Below are positions 1 through 10,011 of a stretch of 64,000 nucleotides of DNA, in pieces (the first letter of the stretch is position 1; the number at the start of each line of letters is the position of its first letter). Under the pieces are notes generated by a model. It searched no databases, was not told the DNA's origin, and saw only the letters and a program-made list of their open reading frames with translations. Made by a program: the position numbers and the translations under genes. This DNA comes from Gammaproteobacteria bacterium (GTDB taxonomy: Bacteria > Pseudomonadota > Gammaproteobacteria > GCA-001735895), in contig JAJDOF010000023.1 in NCBI GenBank assembly GCA_022340305.1, forward strand, positions 1 to 64,000, in the 5' to 3' direction.

Positions 1-592
1 GCTCGATGAACCGATCGAGCAACGCCTGGTCAGCCAGCCGGACAACCCTTACCAGTACAGCCTGAAGTGGGACGGGGAATGGCAGATCACCTACGAAACC
101 TTTCGCGACATGGGGCTGGCCTACTCGGTCGGATTGCTGCTGATTTACCTGTTGGTGGTCGCCCAGTTCAAATCATACTCGGTACCGCTGGTAATCATGG
201 CGCCGATACCCCTGACCCTGATCGGTGTGCTTCCCGGCCATGCGCTGCTCGGCGCTCAGTTCACCGCGACCTCGATGATCGGCATGATCGCGCTGGCCGG
301 AATCATCGTGCGTAATTCGATATTGCTGGTAGATTTTATCGACGACCAGGTTGCGCAGGGAACAGCGTTGAAGCAGGCGGTGGTGCAGGCGGCGGCGGTG
401 CGTGCGCGCCCGATCGTGCTGACTGCACTGGCCGCAATTCTCGGCGCATTTTTTATTCTCGACGATCCGATATTCAACGGACTCGCGATTGCGTTGATCT
501 TCGGCATTCTGATCTCGACGATGCTGACACTGGTGGTGATACCGGTCGTATATTACGCGCTCAGATCGGGCCGGGTAGCAAATGCAGAATGA
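1..592 (+). CDS. RND efflux transporter permease, C-terminal part (5' end outside window)
   Basis: The frame is open from base 2 to the TGA at 590-592, so the gene begins before the window. The visible ~196 residues match the end of an AcrB/HAE1-type inner-membrane pump: a periplasmic stretch, then hydrophobic helices beginning AYSVGLLLIYLLVV, the family-typical segment AGIIVRNSILLVDFID and a last helix ending in VVIPVVYY. RND pumps export drugs or other small molecules with proton exchange as part of a three-part envelope complex. The substrate cannot be told from this fragment. It ends about 90 bp from the convergent cbbR gene, and that gap holds nothing recognisable. Confidence 0.85.
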   Translation, partial: LDEPIEQRLVSQPDNPYQYSLKWDGEWQITYETFRDMGLAYSVGLLLIYLLVVAQFKSYSVPLVIMAPIPLTLIGVLPGHALLGAQFTATSMIGMIALAGIIVRNSILLVDFIDDQVAQGTALKQAVVQAAAVRARPIVLTALAAILGAFFILDDPIFNGLAIALIFGILISTMLTLVVIPVVYYALRSGRVANAE

Positions 593-682
593 CGCTTCGG
601 CATGGAGGAGTTCAGGCGTTATTTCAGGATGTGCGCCAGCCTATGTTAACGGGGTGTCGTCCCTGCTCGAGGGTTCCCGCCT

Positions 683-1615
683 TCAGGCCTGCGGCAGATA
701 ACGTCTGCCGTTGTGCGCGATAAAATCCCATAGCGCCTGGGCCGAGGGTAGAAAGCGTTTGTGGCCATGCTTGACCAGGTACCACTTGCGATTGATCGGC
801 AGGCCCTTGATATCGAGTGACACCAGCCGTTTTTCGCGAAGTTCGGCGGCCACCGTGTGCGCCGAGATCACGGCGATGCCCATACCTGCCATCACCGCCT
901 GCTTGATGGTCTCGTTGCTGCCGAATTCGAGGCCATGTTTGGGCAGGTTTTTGCAGCGCGCCAGCAACTTGTCGGTGACGCCGCGCGTACCTGACCCGGG
1001 CTCCCGCAGCAGAAAGGTGTCTTCTTTCAATGCCGACAGCGACAGGTTTACCTGGTCGGCAAGCGGGTGCTCTGGAGCGGCGATGATGATTTGCGGGTGC
1101 TTGCTGATAAACTCCTTTTTGACCTTGAAATGATCGGGGGGGATTCCGGTAATAGCGAAATCCAGTTCCATATCTTCCAGTTTCTGCAGCGTGACTTCGC
1201 GGTTACCGACCTGCAACTGTATCTTGATGTCCGGGTGAAGCTTCATAAATTCGGCAAGTACCATGGGCGCAAAATAACGTGCGGTGCTGACCACGCCCAC
1301 CGATACCACGCCGTGATCCACGCCCTTTAATTCGGTGATGACTTCGCCAAAACGGGCGAGGCAGTCCCTGATTTCCACGCTAGCCGCGAGCAGTTCCTGT
1401 CCTGCCAGGGTTGGGATCATACCGCTATCGCTACGTTCCAGCAGCGGGATGCCAATGGCCGCTTCGAGATCTCGTAATTGCAGCGATACTGCCGGAGGTG
1501 TCAGGTGCAACTCCCGCGCAGCGCCGGAAACGGTGCCGCAGTTAACCACGGATTCGAAGCCGCGCAGATGCTTAAGGGTTATCTGGCGTAACCAGGTGTT
1601 AAGTAATTCTTTCAT
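683..1615 (-). CDS. cbbR: LysR-type regulator of the Calvin-cycle operon, CbbR
   Basis: A 310-aa LysR-family protein. The N-terminal winged helix-turn-helix (about residues 14-75) contains SGAARELHLTPPAVSLQLRDLE, and a substrate-binding-like effector domain follows (about 100-300) with the segment REPGSGTRG. CbbR proteins activate cbb operons in response to metabolites such as RuBP, NADPH or PEP. The assignment rests on similarity and on its place immediately divergent from the cbb operon, with only 86 bp between start codons. That gap contains a 21-bp palindrome fitting a CbbR site, 4 bp upstream of this start codon, so autoregulation is likely. Confidence 0.9.
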   Translation of the reverse strand: MKELLNTWLRQITLKHLRGFESVVNCGTVSGAARELHLTPPAVSLQLRDLEAAIGIPLLERSDSGMIPTLAGQELLAASVEIRDCLARFGEVITELKGVDHGVVSVGVVSTARYFAPMVLAEFMKLHPDIKIQLQVGNREVTLQKLEDMELDFAITGIPPDHFKVKKEFISKHPQIIIAAPEHPLADQVNLSLSALKEDTFLLREPGSGTRGVTDKLLARCKNLPKHGLEFGSNETIKQAVMAGMGIAVISAHTVAAELREKRLVSLDIKGLPINRKWYLVKHGHKRFLPSAQALWDFIAHNGRRYLPQA

Positions 1616-1619
1616 AAAC

Positions 1620-1640
1620 GTAAAGTTTATTAAACTTTAC
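1620..1640. promoter_or_regulatory. Perfect 21-bp palindrome between cbbR and cbbF; probable CbbR operator
   Basis: The arms GTAAAGTTTA (1620-1629) and TAAACTTTAC (1631-1640) are exact reverse complements around one central T. Inside lies TTA-N7-TTA (1627-1639), which fits the TNA-N7-TNA half-site described for CbbR, and the symmetry fits the LysR T-N11-A pattern. The site sits 4 bp before the cbbR start and 61 bp before the cbbF start, so one bound regulator could control both directions. Confidence 0.75.
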
Positions 1641-1701
1641 TAAATATGCAAGTCTGCGCAGAATGATTCGCATGACTTTTTCTACGGCAAGCATTTAACC
1701 G

Positions 1702-2733
1702 ATGTCTGCAGCCATCACCCTGCAGCAATTCCTGGCGACCTGGGCACAGGGGAATCCTGCTGATGCAACCATCGAGTCGATTGTCAGTGTGATTGCCGAC
1801 GCGGGAATCCGTCTTGGCAAATTAATCGTTACCCACGATCTTTCCCGCCAGGAGGCAATGGAGTCCGCGACGATTGCCAATGGCGATATCAGCCAGCCGC
1901 TGGAACTGCTCGCGCATAACCTGTTTGTAAGCGCGTTGGCCGGGTTGCCGATTTCTATGCTGGTCTCCGCTGAGCACAACGACCCGCTGCCAATCGATCC
2001 GCCGGGCCGTTTTGCGGTTGCGATCGACCCGTTGGACGGTGCCACAAACATTGCCACCAACCTGTCGCTGGGCACCATTTTTTCAATCTTTGCAAGCAAC
2101 GGCGATGATCTTCTGGGCATGCAGCTCGGGTCGCGCCAGCTAGCCTCCGGGTTTCTGTATTACGGTCCACAAACACGCCTGATTCTGAGTTGCGGTGAAG
2201 GTACCCACCAGTTTCTGCTGGATCCCGCCAGGGAACAGTTTTACCAGTTGGCCGGGCCCCTGTGGATACCCGCAGGTAAGCACGAATTTGCGATCAATAC
2301 CGCCAACTACCGTTTCTGGGACAGTAACCTGCGCCATTTTATCGATGACTGCATTGCGGGTGAGGACGGGGCGCTGGGCGAGAATTTCAACATGCGCTGG
2401 AATGGCTCGCTGGTCGCGGAGGCGTTTCGCATCCTGGTGCGCGGTGGCGTCTTCCTGTATCCGGGTGATTCTCGCGCGAACTATCACAACGGGCGCCTGC
2501 GTCTGCTTTACCACGCGGCGCCGCTGGCGATGCTCATCGAGCAGGCTGGCGGTGCCGCCAGCGATGGCAACGAACGTATTCTGGACATGTCAGTCCCCTC
2601 GCTGCATGCGCGTGTTCCGTTGATTTTCGGCTGTAAAGACCGGGTTCACGAAGTCATCGAATATATTTCCGGTGTCGCCTTCGACAGCGGTCATTTCCCC
2701 CTGTTTTTGAATCGTGGATTATTGAGAAACTAA
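1702..2733 (+). CDS. cbbF: Class I fructose-1,6-bisphosphatase of the Calvin cycle, divergent active site
   Basis: First gene of the cbb operon. The 343 residues have the class I FBPase fold signatures: DPLDG at 109-113, GTIFSIF, GGVFLYPGD at about 249-256 and LRLLY at 266-270. The enzyme should convert fructose-1,6-bisphosphate to fructose-6-phosphate in RuBP regeneration. Several classical metal-site residues differ: the usual S-E-E is S-A-E (residues 89-91), the DGSSNID motif is DGATNIA (Asp to Ala at 118), and the Glu of LYECNP is His (271). This could be a divergent active subfamily or an impaired enzyme. The Shine-Dalgarno is weak. The stop overlaps the next ATG (TAATG). Confidence 0.85.
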   Translation: MSAAITLQQFLATWAQGNPADATIESIVSVIADAGIRLGKLIVTHDLSRQEAMESATIANGDISQPLELLAHNLFVSALAGLPISMLVSAEHNDPLPIDPPGRFAVAIDPLDGATNIATNLSLGTIFSIFASNGDDLLGMQLGSRQLASGFLYYGPQTRLILSCGEGTHQFLLDPAREQFYQLAGPLWIPAGKHEFAINTANYRFWDSNLRHFIDDCIAGEDGALGENFNMRWNGSLVAEAFRILVRGGVFLYPGDSRANYHNGRLRLLYHAAPLAMLIEQAGGAASDGNERILDMSVPSLHARVPLIFGCKDRVHEVIEYISGVAFDSGHFPLFLNRGLLRN

Positions 2734-2930
2734 TGCTCCTTCAACACGATAATTACGGGTTCAGCGCTCCTGTGGTGTCCCGCCACCGCGTTGCAGTGCT
2801 TGACAAGGGTGTGACCGGAGCCGGCCCCATGAGTGAAGCGAGTGCTTTGGGTTTTGCCTGCGAGGCACGCCTTGCCGTGAACCCAGGCAAGCTAACTGAA
2901 CTCGTAAATATCCTATTGAAGGAGCACTAA
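2733..2930 (+). CDS. 65-aa hypothetical protein coupled between cbbF and cbbP
   Basis: An open frame whose ATG overlaps the cbbF stop codon (TAATG) and which ends 3 bp before the cbbP start, so it fills the whole gap. I do not recognise the product. The C-terminal half (ACEARLAVNPGKLTELVNIL) looks like a short amphipathic helix, and there are no membrane segments. The end of the frame also supplies the AAGGAG ribosome site of cbbP, so its translation may serve coupling. It could be a small accessory subunit, a leader-like frame, or chance. Confidence 0.5.
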   Translation: MLLQHDNYGFSAPVVSRHRVAVLDKGVTGAGPMSEASALGFACEARLAVNPGKLTELVNILLKEH

Positions 2931-2933
2931 CCC

Positions 2934-3809
2934 ATGTCGAAAAAACACCCGATACTTTCGATTACCGGCTCTTCAGGGGCAGGTACCTCGACCGTGAAGA
3001 GTACTTTCGAGCAGATTTTCTTTCGCGAAAAGATCGACGCCTGCTTCATCGAGGGAGATGCGTTCCATCGCTTCGACCGCAAGCAGATGATTACCGCGAT
3101 GACCGCAGCGGACGCTGCCGGTAACAAGCACTTCAGTCATTTCGGACCCGAAGCAAACCTGTTTAGCGAACTCGAACAGGTGTTTCGCGAGTACGGTGAA
3201 AACGGGAGCGGCAAGACCCGCCATTACGTGCACGATGACCTGGAAAGTGCGCGCTACGGCGTTGCTCCCGGCGAGTTTACCGAGTGGGAAACCTTTGCCG
3301 AGGGGAGCGATCTGCTGTTCTACGAGGGATTGCACGGCGCGGTCAATACCGAGCAGGCGAATGTCGCCCAGTATGCCGATCTCAAGGTAGGCGTGGTGCC
3401 GGTCATCAATCTCGAATGGATTCAGAAGATGCATCGCGACAAGGTTGCACGCGGTTACTCGCGGGAGGCGATTACCAATACAATACTGCGGCGCATGCCG
3501 GATTATCTCGAATACATCTGCCCGCAATTCAGCAATACCGATATCAACTTTCAGCGTGTGCCCATCGTCGACACCTCGAATCCGTCGATTGCACGCTGGA
3601 TTCCGACTGCCGACGAATCGATGGTGGTAATCCGTTTCGCCAACCCGCGCGGCATCGATTTCCCCTACCTGCTGAGCATGATTCACAACAGTTTTATGTC
3701 GCGTCCCAACGTCATCGTGATTCCGGGTGGCAAGATCGATCTGGCGATGCAACTCATCCTGACCCCCCTGGTGTTACAGATGGTGGAACGCAAGCGACGT
3801 GCCGCCTGA
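2934..3809 (+). CDS. cbbP: Phosphoribulokinase
   Basis: 291 aa, the usual length of the bacterial class I octameric enzyme. It makes ribulose-1,5-bisphosphate from ribulose-5-phosphate and ATP, the step that supplies RuBisCO. The P-loop GSSGAGTST lies at residues 12-20, followed by the class I block with EGDAFHRFDR (about 41-50) and later segments such as FYEGLHG. The start has AAGGAG about 10 bp upstream, inside the preceding small ORF. The position between cbbF and cbbA fits one polycistronic Calvin-cycle unit. Confidence 0.97.
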   Translation: MSKKHPILSITGSSGAGTSTVKSTFEQIFFREKIDACFIEGDAFHRFDRKQMITAMTAADAAGNKHFSHFGPEANLFSELEQVFREYGENGSGKTRHYVHDDLESARYGVAPGEFTEWETFAEGSDLLFYEGLHGAVNTEQANVAQYADLKVGVVPVINLEWIQKMHRDKVARGYSREAITNTILRRMPDYLEYICPQFSNTDINFQRVPIVDTSNPSIARWIPTADESMVVIRFANPRGIDFPYLLSMIHNSFMSRPNVIVIPGGKIDLAMQLILTPLVLQMVERKRRAA

Positions 3810-3867
3810 TGCCCCCGGACATTCACGTTGCGGCCAGTATGCGAATTAATGAAGGAGGATTTTGATC

Positions 3868-4950
3868 ATGGCACGAATTTCCCTGAGACAGTTACTCGAT
3901 GATGCCGCCGAATACGGCTACGGCGTTCCGGCCTTCAATATCAACAACATGGAGCAGGTGCTGGCGATTATGAATGCCGCGAGCGAGGTCGATGCGCCGG
4001 TCATTCTGCAGGCCAGTCGCGGTGCGCGCTGCTACGCAGGGGATATCATGCTGCGCAAGATGGTCGAGGCGGCCGAGGAGATGTTTCCGCATATTCCCAT
4101 CTGCCTGCACCAGGATCACGGGAACAATCGTGCTACCTGCGTATCGGCCATGCAGGCGGGTTTCACCTCGGTAATGATGGACGGTTCGCTCGAGGCCGAT
4201 GCCGCGACCCCAGCGAGTTACCAGTACAATCTCGACATTACCAGCGAGGTCACGCGTATCGCCCACGACGTAGGCGTCTCGGTCGAGGGTGAGCTGGGCT
4301 GCCTGGGTTCGCTGGAAACCGGTGAGGGTGAAAAAGAAGACGGCCATGGCTTCGAGGGAAGTCTGAGCCGGGAACAGCTGCTGACCAACCCCGATCAGGC
4401 ACTCGATTTCGTCACTCGTACCCGTGTGGACGCGCTCGCCATCGCCATGGGCACCTCGCACGGAGCCTACAAATTCAGCCGCAAGCCCGATGGCGATATC
4501 CTGGCGATGAATGTCGTCCAGGATATCAATCAGCGTTTACCGGAACTGCACCTGGTGATGCATGGATCTTCATCGGTACCACAGGCGCTGCAGGATATCT
4601 TCAACGAATTCGGCGGTGAAATGCCACAGACCTACGGGGTTCCCATCGAGGAAATAGTGCGCGGCATTCGCTACGGGGTGCGCAAGGTCAACATCGATAC
4701 CGATTGTCGGCTGGCGATGACAGGGGCAATGCGGCGCATCGGCGAACAGGAGAAAGCCCAGTTCGATCCACGTAAGTTCCTGACCGCGGCCCTCGCGGAC
4801 ATGCAGGAGCTGTGCCGTGATCGCTTTGAACAGTTCGGCACCGCTGGCAAGGCCAGCCGCATCAAAACGATCAGCCTCGCGCAGATGGCGACGCGTTATG
4901 CCAGCGGCGCTCTCGATCCGAAACTGAGTAACAGCCAGTCGGCTGCCTGA
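3868..4950 (+). CDS. cbbA: Class II fructose-1,6-bisphosphate aldolase (Calvin-cycle type)
   Basis: 360 aa from the ATG at 3868. This start is chosen because AAGGAGG (3852-3858) stands 9 bp before it; an in-frame TTG at 3862 would be too close. The zinc-binding motif LHQDHG, the segment [14 protein letters not shown] and HGSSSVP are typical class II aldolase features. In the Calvin cycle it condenses triose phosphates to fructose-1,6-bisphosphate and usually also makes sedoheptulose-1,7-bisphosphate. It sits between cbbP and cbbL in the same orientation. Confidence 0.95.
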   Translation: MARISLRQLLDDAAEYGYGVPAFNINNMEQVLAIMNAASEVDAPVILQASRGARCYAGDIMLRKMVEAAEEMFPHIPICLHQDHGNNRATCVSAMQAGFTSVMMDGSLEADAATPASYQYNLDITSEVTRIAHDVGVSVEGELGCLGSLETGEGEKEDGHGFEGSLSREQLLTNPDQALDFVTRTRVDALAIAMGTSHGAYKFSRKPDGDILAMNVVQDINQRLPELHLVMHGSSSVPQALQDIFNEFGGEMPQTYGVPIEEIVRGIRYGVRKVNIDTDCRLAMTGAMRRIGEQEKAQFDPRKFLTAALADMQELCRDRFEQFGTAGKASRIKTISLAQMATRYASGALDPKLSNSQSAA

Positions 4951-4971
4951 TTTTTACCTGGAGACTAAATA

Positions 4972-6396
4972 ATGAGCGCCAGAAAGACCTACGACGCGGG
5001 CGTTAAAGATTACCGCGAAACCTACTGGATGCCGGACTATGAACCGAGCGCTACCGATCTGCTCGCCTGTTTCAAGATTACGCCGCAACCCGGGGTGCCG
5101 CGCGAGGAAGCCGCCGCCGCGGTCGCCGCCGAGTCCTCGACCGGTACCTGGACCACGGTGTGGACCGACCTGTTGACTGACATGGATCATTACAAGGGGC
5201 GTGCCTACTCTATCGAGGATGTACCCGGTGACGATACCTGCTTTTACGCGTTCATCGCCTACCCGATCGATCTGTTCGAAGAAGGGTCGGTGGTCAACGT
5301 ATTTACCTCGCTGGTCGGCAACGTCTTCGGTTTCAAGGCGCTGCGCGCGCTGCGCCTCGAAGATGTGCGCTTTCCAATCGCCTACGTGATGACCTGCAAT
5401 GGACCGCCCAACGGCATCCAGGTCGAACGTGACAAGATGAACAAGTATGGACGGCCGTTACTCGGTTGCACCATTAAGCCCAAGCTGGGCCTGTCGGCGA
5501 AGAACTACGGGCGCGCGGTTTACGAGTGCCTGCGCGGTGGCCTGGATTTCACCAAGGACGATGAAAACGTCAACTCGCAACCCTTCATGCGCTGGAATCA
5601 CCGCTTCGACTTCGTCATGGAGGCAGTCCACAAGGCCGAGCAGGAGACCGGTGAACGCAAGGGACACTACCTCAACGTAACCGCGCCAACGCCACAGGAA
5701 ATGTTCAAACGCGCCGAGTATGCCAAACAGCTGGATGCGCCGATTATAATGCACGACTACATCACCGGTGGTTTCTGCGCCAATACCGGCCTGGCCCAGT
5801 GGTGCCAGGAAAACGGCATGTTGCTGCACATTCACCGCGCCATGCACGCGGTGCTCGATCGCAATCCGCATCACGGCATCCATTTTCGCGTGCTGGTGAA
5901 GATCCTGCGCCTGTCGGGCGGCGATCACCTGCACACCGGTACGGTAGTCGGCAAGCTCGAAGGCGATCGCGAGGCGACGCTCGGCTGGATCGATTTGTTG
6001 CGTGAATCCTACATCAAGGAAGACCGCAGCCGCGGTATCTTCTTCGACCAGGACTGGGGCCACATGCCGGGTGTATTCGCGGTCGCCTCGGGAGGCATTC
6101 ACGTCTGGCATATGCCGGCACTGGTCAGTATTTTTGGTGACGACGCCGTATTGCAGTTTGGCGGCGGTACCCTGGGCCACCCCTGGGGCAATGCCGCCGG
6201 CGCCGCCGCTAATCGCGTCGCGCTGGAAGCCTGTGTTGCCGCGCGCAACAGCGGACGCGAACTCGAACGCGAGGGCAAGGATGTGCTCACCGAAGCCGCC
6301 AGGTCCAGCCCCGAACTGCGCACGGCAATGGAAACCTGGAAGGAAATCAAATTTGAATTCGACACCGTCGACAAGCTCGACGTCGCCCACCGTTAA
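4972..6396 (+). CDS. cbbL: RuBisCO large subunit, form IA
   Basis: 474 aa, the normal form I length. Catalytic landmarks are all present: TIKPK with Lys169, [11 protein letters not shown] with the carbamylated Lys195 and metal ligands Asp197 and Glu198, HRAMHA, loop 6 GTVVGKLEG around residue 325, and [11 protein letters not shown] near the C-terminus. It fixes CO2 onto RuBP as an L8S8 enzyme with CbbS. The gene order cbbLS-cbbQ-cbbO without carboxysome genes indicates a free, form IAq-type enzyme. GGAG lies upstream of the start. Confidence 0.98.
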   Translation: MSARKTYDAGVKDYRETYWMPDYEPSATDLLACFKITPQPGVPREEAAAAVAAESSTGTWTTVWTDLLTDMDHYKGRAYSIEDVPGDDTCFYAFIAYPIDLFEEGSVVNVFTSLVGNVFGFKALRALRLEDVRFPIAYVMTCNGPPNGIQVERDKMNKYGRPLLGCTIKPKLGLSAKNYGRAVYECLRGGLDFTKDDENVNSQPFMRWNHRFDFVMEAVHKAEQETGERKGHYLNVTAPTPQEMFKRAEYAKQLDAPIIMHDYITGGFCANTGLAQWCQENGMLLHIHRAMHAVLDRNPHHGIHFRVLVKILRLSGGDHLHTGTVVGKLEGDREATLGWIDLLRESYIKEDRSRGIFFDQDWGHMPGVFAVASGGIHVWHMPALVSIFGDDAVLQFGGGTLGHPWGNAAGAAANRVALEACVAARNSGRELEREGKDVLTEAARSSPELRTAMETWKEIKFEFDTVDKLDVAHR

Positions 6397-6413
6397 CAGA
6401 ACAGGATACCGAT

Positions 6414-6770
6414 ATGAGTGACATTCAGGATTACCCCTCCAGCCTGCGAGATCCGGCGAGCCGCAAATTTGAAACCTTTTCCTACCTGCCGGCGATGACC
6501 AGCGAACAGATCCGCAACCAGGTCGAATACATCGTCGCGCAAGGCTGGAACCCTGGCATCGAGCATACCGAGCCGGAAAACGCGATGGACAACTACTGGT
6601 ACATGTGGAAATTGCCGATGTTCGGCGAGGCCGAAGTGGACGCGATCCTGGCCGAGTGCGAGGCCTGCCACCAGGCGCATCCCGATAATCATGTGCGCCT
6701 GCTCGGCTTCGACAATTACGCGCAGTCGGTCGGGGCTTCGATGGTGATTTTCCGCGCGCCGGCAGTCTAG
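6414..6770 (+). CDS. cbbS: RuBisCO small subunit
   Basis: 118 aa, with the family pattern: an N-terminal [21 protein letters not shown], then [10 protein letters not shown], the [11 protein letters not shown] segment and a C-terminal [10 protein letters not shown]. It assembles with CbbL. The gene starts 17 bp after the cbbL stop, with an AACAGGAT ribosome site, and is followed 9 bp later by cbbQ. Confidence 0.97.
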   Translation: MSDIQDYPSSLRDPASRKFETFSYLPAMTSEQIRNQVEYIVAQGWNPGIEHTEPENAMDNYWYMWKLPMFGEAEVDAILAECEACHQAHPDNHVRLLGFDNYAQSVGASMVIFRAPAV

Positions 6771-6779
6771 GACTGCGTC

Positions 6780-7613
6780 GTGAATCAAGTCGCCAGTCAG
6801 CTGCAGACTGAAGCTCCCGAGCAGCAACAATACCGGGTTGCGCAGCAACCTTATTACCAGGCGATGCGCGACGAGGTCGAGATGTATCTGGCTGCTTACC
6901 AGGTGCGCATGCCGGTGATGCTGAAAGGGCCGACCGGTTGTGGCAAGTCGCGATTCGTCGAACACATGGCGTGGACGTTGAAAAAGCCGTTGATTACCGT
7001 GGCATGTACCGAGGACATGACCGCGTCGGACCTGGTTGGACGTTACCTGCTCGATATCAACGGAACCCGCTGGCAGGACGGACCACTGACCGTGGCGGCG
7101 CGTATCGGCGCGATCTGTTATCTCGACGAGATCGTCGAAGCGCGTTCCGACACCATCGTAGTGATTCATCCATTGACCGATCATCGGCGCCAGTTACCGC
7201 TGGAAAAGAAGGGCGAATTACTCGATGCGCATCAGGATTTCCAGCTGGTTATCTCTTACAACCCCGGCTACCAGTCGCTGATGAAGGATTTGAAACAGTC
7301 CACCCGACAGCGCTTCGGCGGTATCGATTTTGACTACCCGCAAGCGGAGGTTGAAACGGAAATAATCGCCCACGAAGGAGGGGTTGAGCGCGAAGTCGCG
7401 GCGCGGCTGGTGCAGGTGGGCGAGAGTTCGCGCAACCTCAAGGGACATGGGCTCGATGAGGGCATGTCGACACGGCTGCTTATCTACGCTGCCCAGTTGA
7501 TTGCGCAGGGGGTCGATAGTGGCGCAGCCTGTCGCATGGCATTAATCGCACCGCTTACCGACGACCCTGATTTACGCGATACGCTCTGCGCTGCCGTGGA
7601 TACCTACTTCTAG
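6780..7613 (+). CDS. cbbQ: RuBisCO activase subunit CbbQ (MoxR-type AAA+ ATPase)
   Basis: 277 aa with a GTG start. Walker A GPTGCGKS lies at residues 50-57 and a Walker B-type ICYLDEI near 110-117. CbbQ hexamers with CbbO strip inhibitory sugar phosphates from form IA RuBisCO. The N-terminal 20 residues are Gln-rich. Its place right after cbbS and before cbbO is the standard arrangement for Q-type RuBisCO operons. Confidence 0.95.
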   Translation: MNQVASQLQTEAPEQQQYRVAQQPYYQAMRDEVEMYLAAYQVRMPVMLKGPTGCGKSRFVEHMAWTLKKPLITVACTEDMTASDLVGRYLLDINGTRWQDGPLTVAARIGAICYLDEIVEARSDTIVVIHPLTDHRRQLPLEKKGELLDAHQDFQLVISYNPGYQSLMKDLKQSTRQRFGGIDFDYPQAEVETEIIAHEGGVEREVAARLVQVGESSRNLKGHGLDEGMSTRLLIYAAQLIAQGVDSGAACRMALIAPLTDDPDLRDTLCAAVDTYF

Positions 7614-7629
7614 CGAATGATCCGCTACT

Positions 7630-10011
7630 GTGCAGATTGAGCTTGCTCCCTATACCGAGTGCTTCGAAAGCGCTTGCGGCGTAGCGGCCGACGCCGACCT
7701 GCGCGCGCTGCTGCAGGCTTCGCATCTGGAGGCGCGGCGCGTCATGTCGCCCCGGGGACTGGAAAATTATCTGCAGGGACTGCGCGCGTTGTCGAGGCTG
7801 GGTAAAGGGCAGGATCTGTTGCTGGCCTATTTGCAGCAAATACCGACGGTGGTAAAGGCAGTCGGTGAAGATGTGCTGCCCGACATTGTCGAGTCGCTGA
7901 TGCAGATGGCCTCACTGACCTCGGGTGCCGTGTTGACCCGGTTACTTGCGAGCCTGCCGTTTGTGGCGACTCGTCTCGGCGATGCCGACCTGCTGCGTGG
8001 TTATTTAAGGCTGCTACACCAGTTAGCCGCGAAGGCGCCGCGCGGCTTGCGGCCGATGCTTGCATCCCTGGATAAATTGTTGTCTCGATTGACCCTGGGC
8101 GGCTTGCGGCGCTGGGCGATGTGGGGCGCAGAGGCGTACCAGCGTGATTTCGCGGGCCAGGCCGACTATTTCGCGATTGCCAGCGAGACTTCGAAATCGG
8201 TATTGCAGCGTGAACGCCGTGGCCGCCTGTTTGTCGATCAGCAGCGCAAGCTCAACTTTTACCTGCGGGCGCTGTGGGGCAGGGCGCTGCCGATGCGTCC
8301 GACCTCGGGCGATGTTGAAACACGGGCAGGTAACCGCCCATTCATCGAAGATTATCAACTGCACCTGCCGGATGCCTATGATGCCTGCTATGGCATTGAC
8401 GGCCTCGACGTCTACCGCGCAGCGGTGGCGCATGCAGCGGCGCATCTGGAGTACAGCGACGAACGCTTCCCCATCGATACGCTGGATGCCCTGCAGCTTT
8501 GCTGTATTGAATTGATCGAAGATGGACGTGTGGAATACCTGGCCTGTCAGCGCTTTCCCGGGTTGCGGCGTCTGTGGCTAGGCTTTTTTGTCGCGGCGTT
8601 GCATGATTCTGCTACCGCGCTCGATGCGACCGTCGCGCAGTTTTTGCGTATCGCTCGAGCGCTGCTGGACCCTGAATATCACGATGAGGCTGGATGGATA
8701 CGCGATCTGGCCACCGCCTTCTGGTCGGCAGTCGATCAGCAGCAGCCACCTCGTTTACTGGCCCTCGAACTGGGGCTCGAGTGCCACCGGCAACTGCTGT
8801 TGCGCGGAACGCCGGCGCCCGTGCATGTGCTGCAATCCTGGCCGATACCCTATCGTGACGACAATCGCTATTTTCGCCAATTCGCTGCCGATGGCATGAC
8901 GGACGAAGGCTCTGGACTATTGCCCTGGCGGCAGGCGACCTTGCGCAAAACGGTTGGACTGATGCAAATGGTCAACGAAATCGATTCGGAGCTGGAAGAC
9001 GGCAAGCCCCAGGAAATCTGGGTGCTGGCGAGTGAATTGTTTCCTTACGAAGACCGGGGCGTCAGTTACAACCAGTCGGAGGGTGGGCCCTCCCTGGCGC
9101 CACCTTGCCACTACGACGAGTGGGACTACCGCGTGCAACTGCAGCGTCCGGGCTGGACCACGCTGATCGAACATCGCGCAGCGCGCGGCGATGCCAGGCG
9201 CATGGAACAGATTCTGGAGAAATACAAACCGGTGGCAAACCGCTTGCGTCATCTGATTGAGCGGCTGCAACCGCGCGGCCTGGTGCGTCGGCGTGGCTAC
9301 GAAGACGGCGATGAACTCGATATCGACGCTGCGGTTGTCGCGCTGACCGACATTCGCCGCGGCGTAATGCCAGACCCTCGTGTCAACATTCGGATTACGC
9401 GTCACTGGCGCGACCTGTCATTGCTGGTGTTGCTCGACCTGTCGGCGTCGACTAACCAGCCGGTGGTCCGGGCAGACGAATTCGAGGGCCAGCAGCCCAC
9501 GGTGCTCGACCTGACACGCGAAGCCTGCGGACTACTCGCCTGGGCGGTCGATTCGATTGGCGATCGATTTGCGCTGCACGGCTTCGCTTCGGACGGCCGT
9601 CACGACGTGCGCTATTATCGATTCAAGGATTTTGATGAAGCCTATGACGAGACCGCACGCGCGCGGCTGGCGGGTATGCGGGGGGGGTTGTCGACGCGTA
9701 TGGGAACGGCCTTGCGCCATGCTGGCCGACAACTGTTGCAACAACCCAGCCAGAAACGCCTGGTGTTGGTGATTACCGACGGTGAACCGGCCGATATCGA
9801 TGAGCGTGATCCGCGATATCTGCGCGAGGATTGTCGGCATGCGGTTGATGAATTGAGCGCACAGGGGGTGCACAGTTTTTGTCTTACCCTGGACCCACAG
9901 GCCGATGCCTATGTTGCGCGTATTTTCGGGCCCAATAATTACGCCATCGTCGATAACGTCATGGCGCTGCCGGAACGCTTGCCACGAATGTTTTCAGCGC
10001 TGACCAGCTGA
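7630..10011 (+). CDS. cbbO: RuBisCO activation protein CbbO with C-terminal von Willebrand factor A domain
   Basis: 793 aa from a GTG start, 16 bp after cbbQ. The first ~580 residues are the helical CbbO/NorD-like region. A vWA domain follows at about 595-793 with a MIDAS motif DLSAS near residue 604 and LVLVITDGEP further on. CbbO is thought to bring the CbbQ ring to RuBisCO through the vWA domain and together they act as activase. An ATG at 7617 is out of frame, so the GTG is retained as the start. Confidence 0.92.
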   Translation: MQIELAPYTECFESACGVAADADLRALLQASHLEARRVMSPRGLENYLQGLRALSRLGKGQDLLLAYLQQIPTVVKAVGEDVLPDIVESLMQMASLTSGAVLTRLLASLPFVATRLGDADLLRGYLRLLHQLAAKAPRGLRPMLASLDKLLSRLTLGGLRRWAMWGAEAYQRDFAGQADYFAIASETSKSVLQRERRGRLFVDQQRKLNFYLRALWGRALPMRPTSGDVETRAGNRPFIEDYQLHLPDAYDACYGIDGLDVYRAAVAHAAAHLEYSDERFPIDTLDALQLCCIELIEDGRVEYLACQRFPGLRRLWLGFFVAALHDSATALDATVAQFLRIARALLDPEYHDEAGWIRDLATAFWSAVDQQQPPRLLALELGLECHRQLLLRGTPAPVHVLQSWPIPYRDDNRYFRQFAADGMTDEGSGLLPWRQATLRKTVGLMQMVNEIDSELEDGKPQEIWVLASELFPYEDRGVSYNQSEGGPSLAPPCHYDEWDYRVQLQRPGWTTLIEHRAARGDARRMEQILEKYKPVANRLRHLIERLQPRGLVRRRGYEDGDELDIDAAVVALTDIRRGVMPDPRVNIRITRHWRDLSLLVLLDLSASTNQPVVRADEFEGQQPTVLDLTREACGLLAWAVDSIGDRFALHGFASDGRHDVRYYRFKDFDEAYDETARARLAGMRGGLSTRMGTALRHAGRQLLQQPSQKRLVLVITDGEPADIDERDPRYLREDCRHAVDELSAQGVHSFCLTLDPQADAYVARIFGPNNYAIVDNVMALPERLPRMFSALTS

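Noticed and set aside
5458-6390. 310-codon minus-strand frame opposite cbbL
   Set aside because: Mirror frame of a GC-rich, strongly coding gene; the product has no family features and cbbL is certain.
6780-10011. norQ/norD denitrification genes
   Set aside because: CbbQ and CbbO share the fold of NorQ and NorD, but the position directly after cbbLS settles the assignment.
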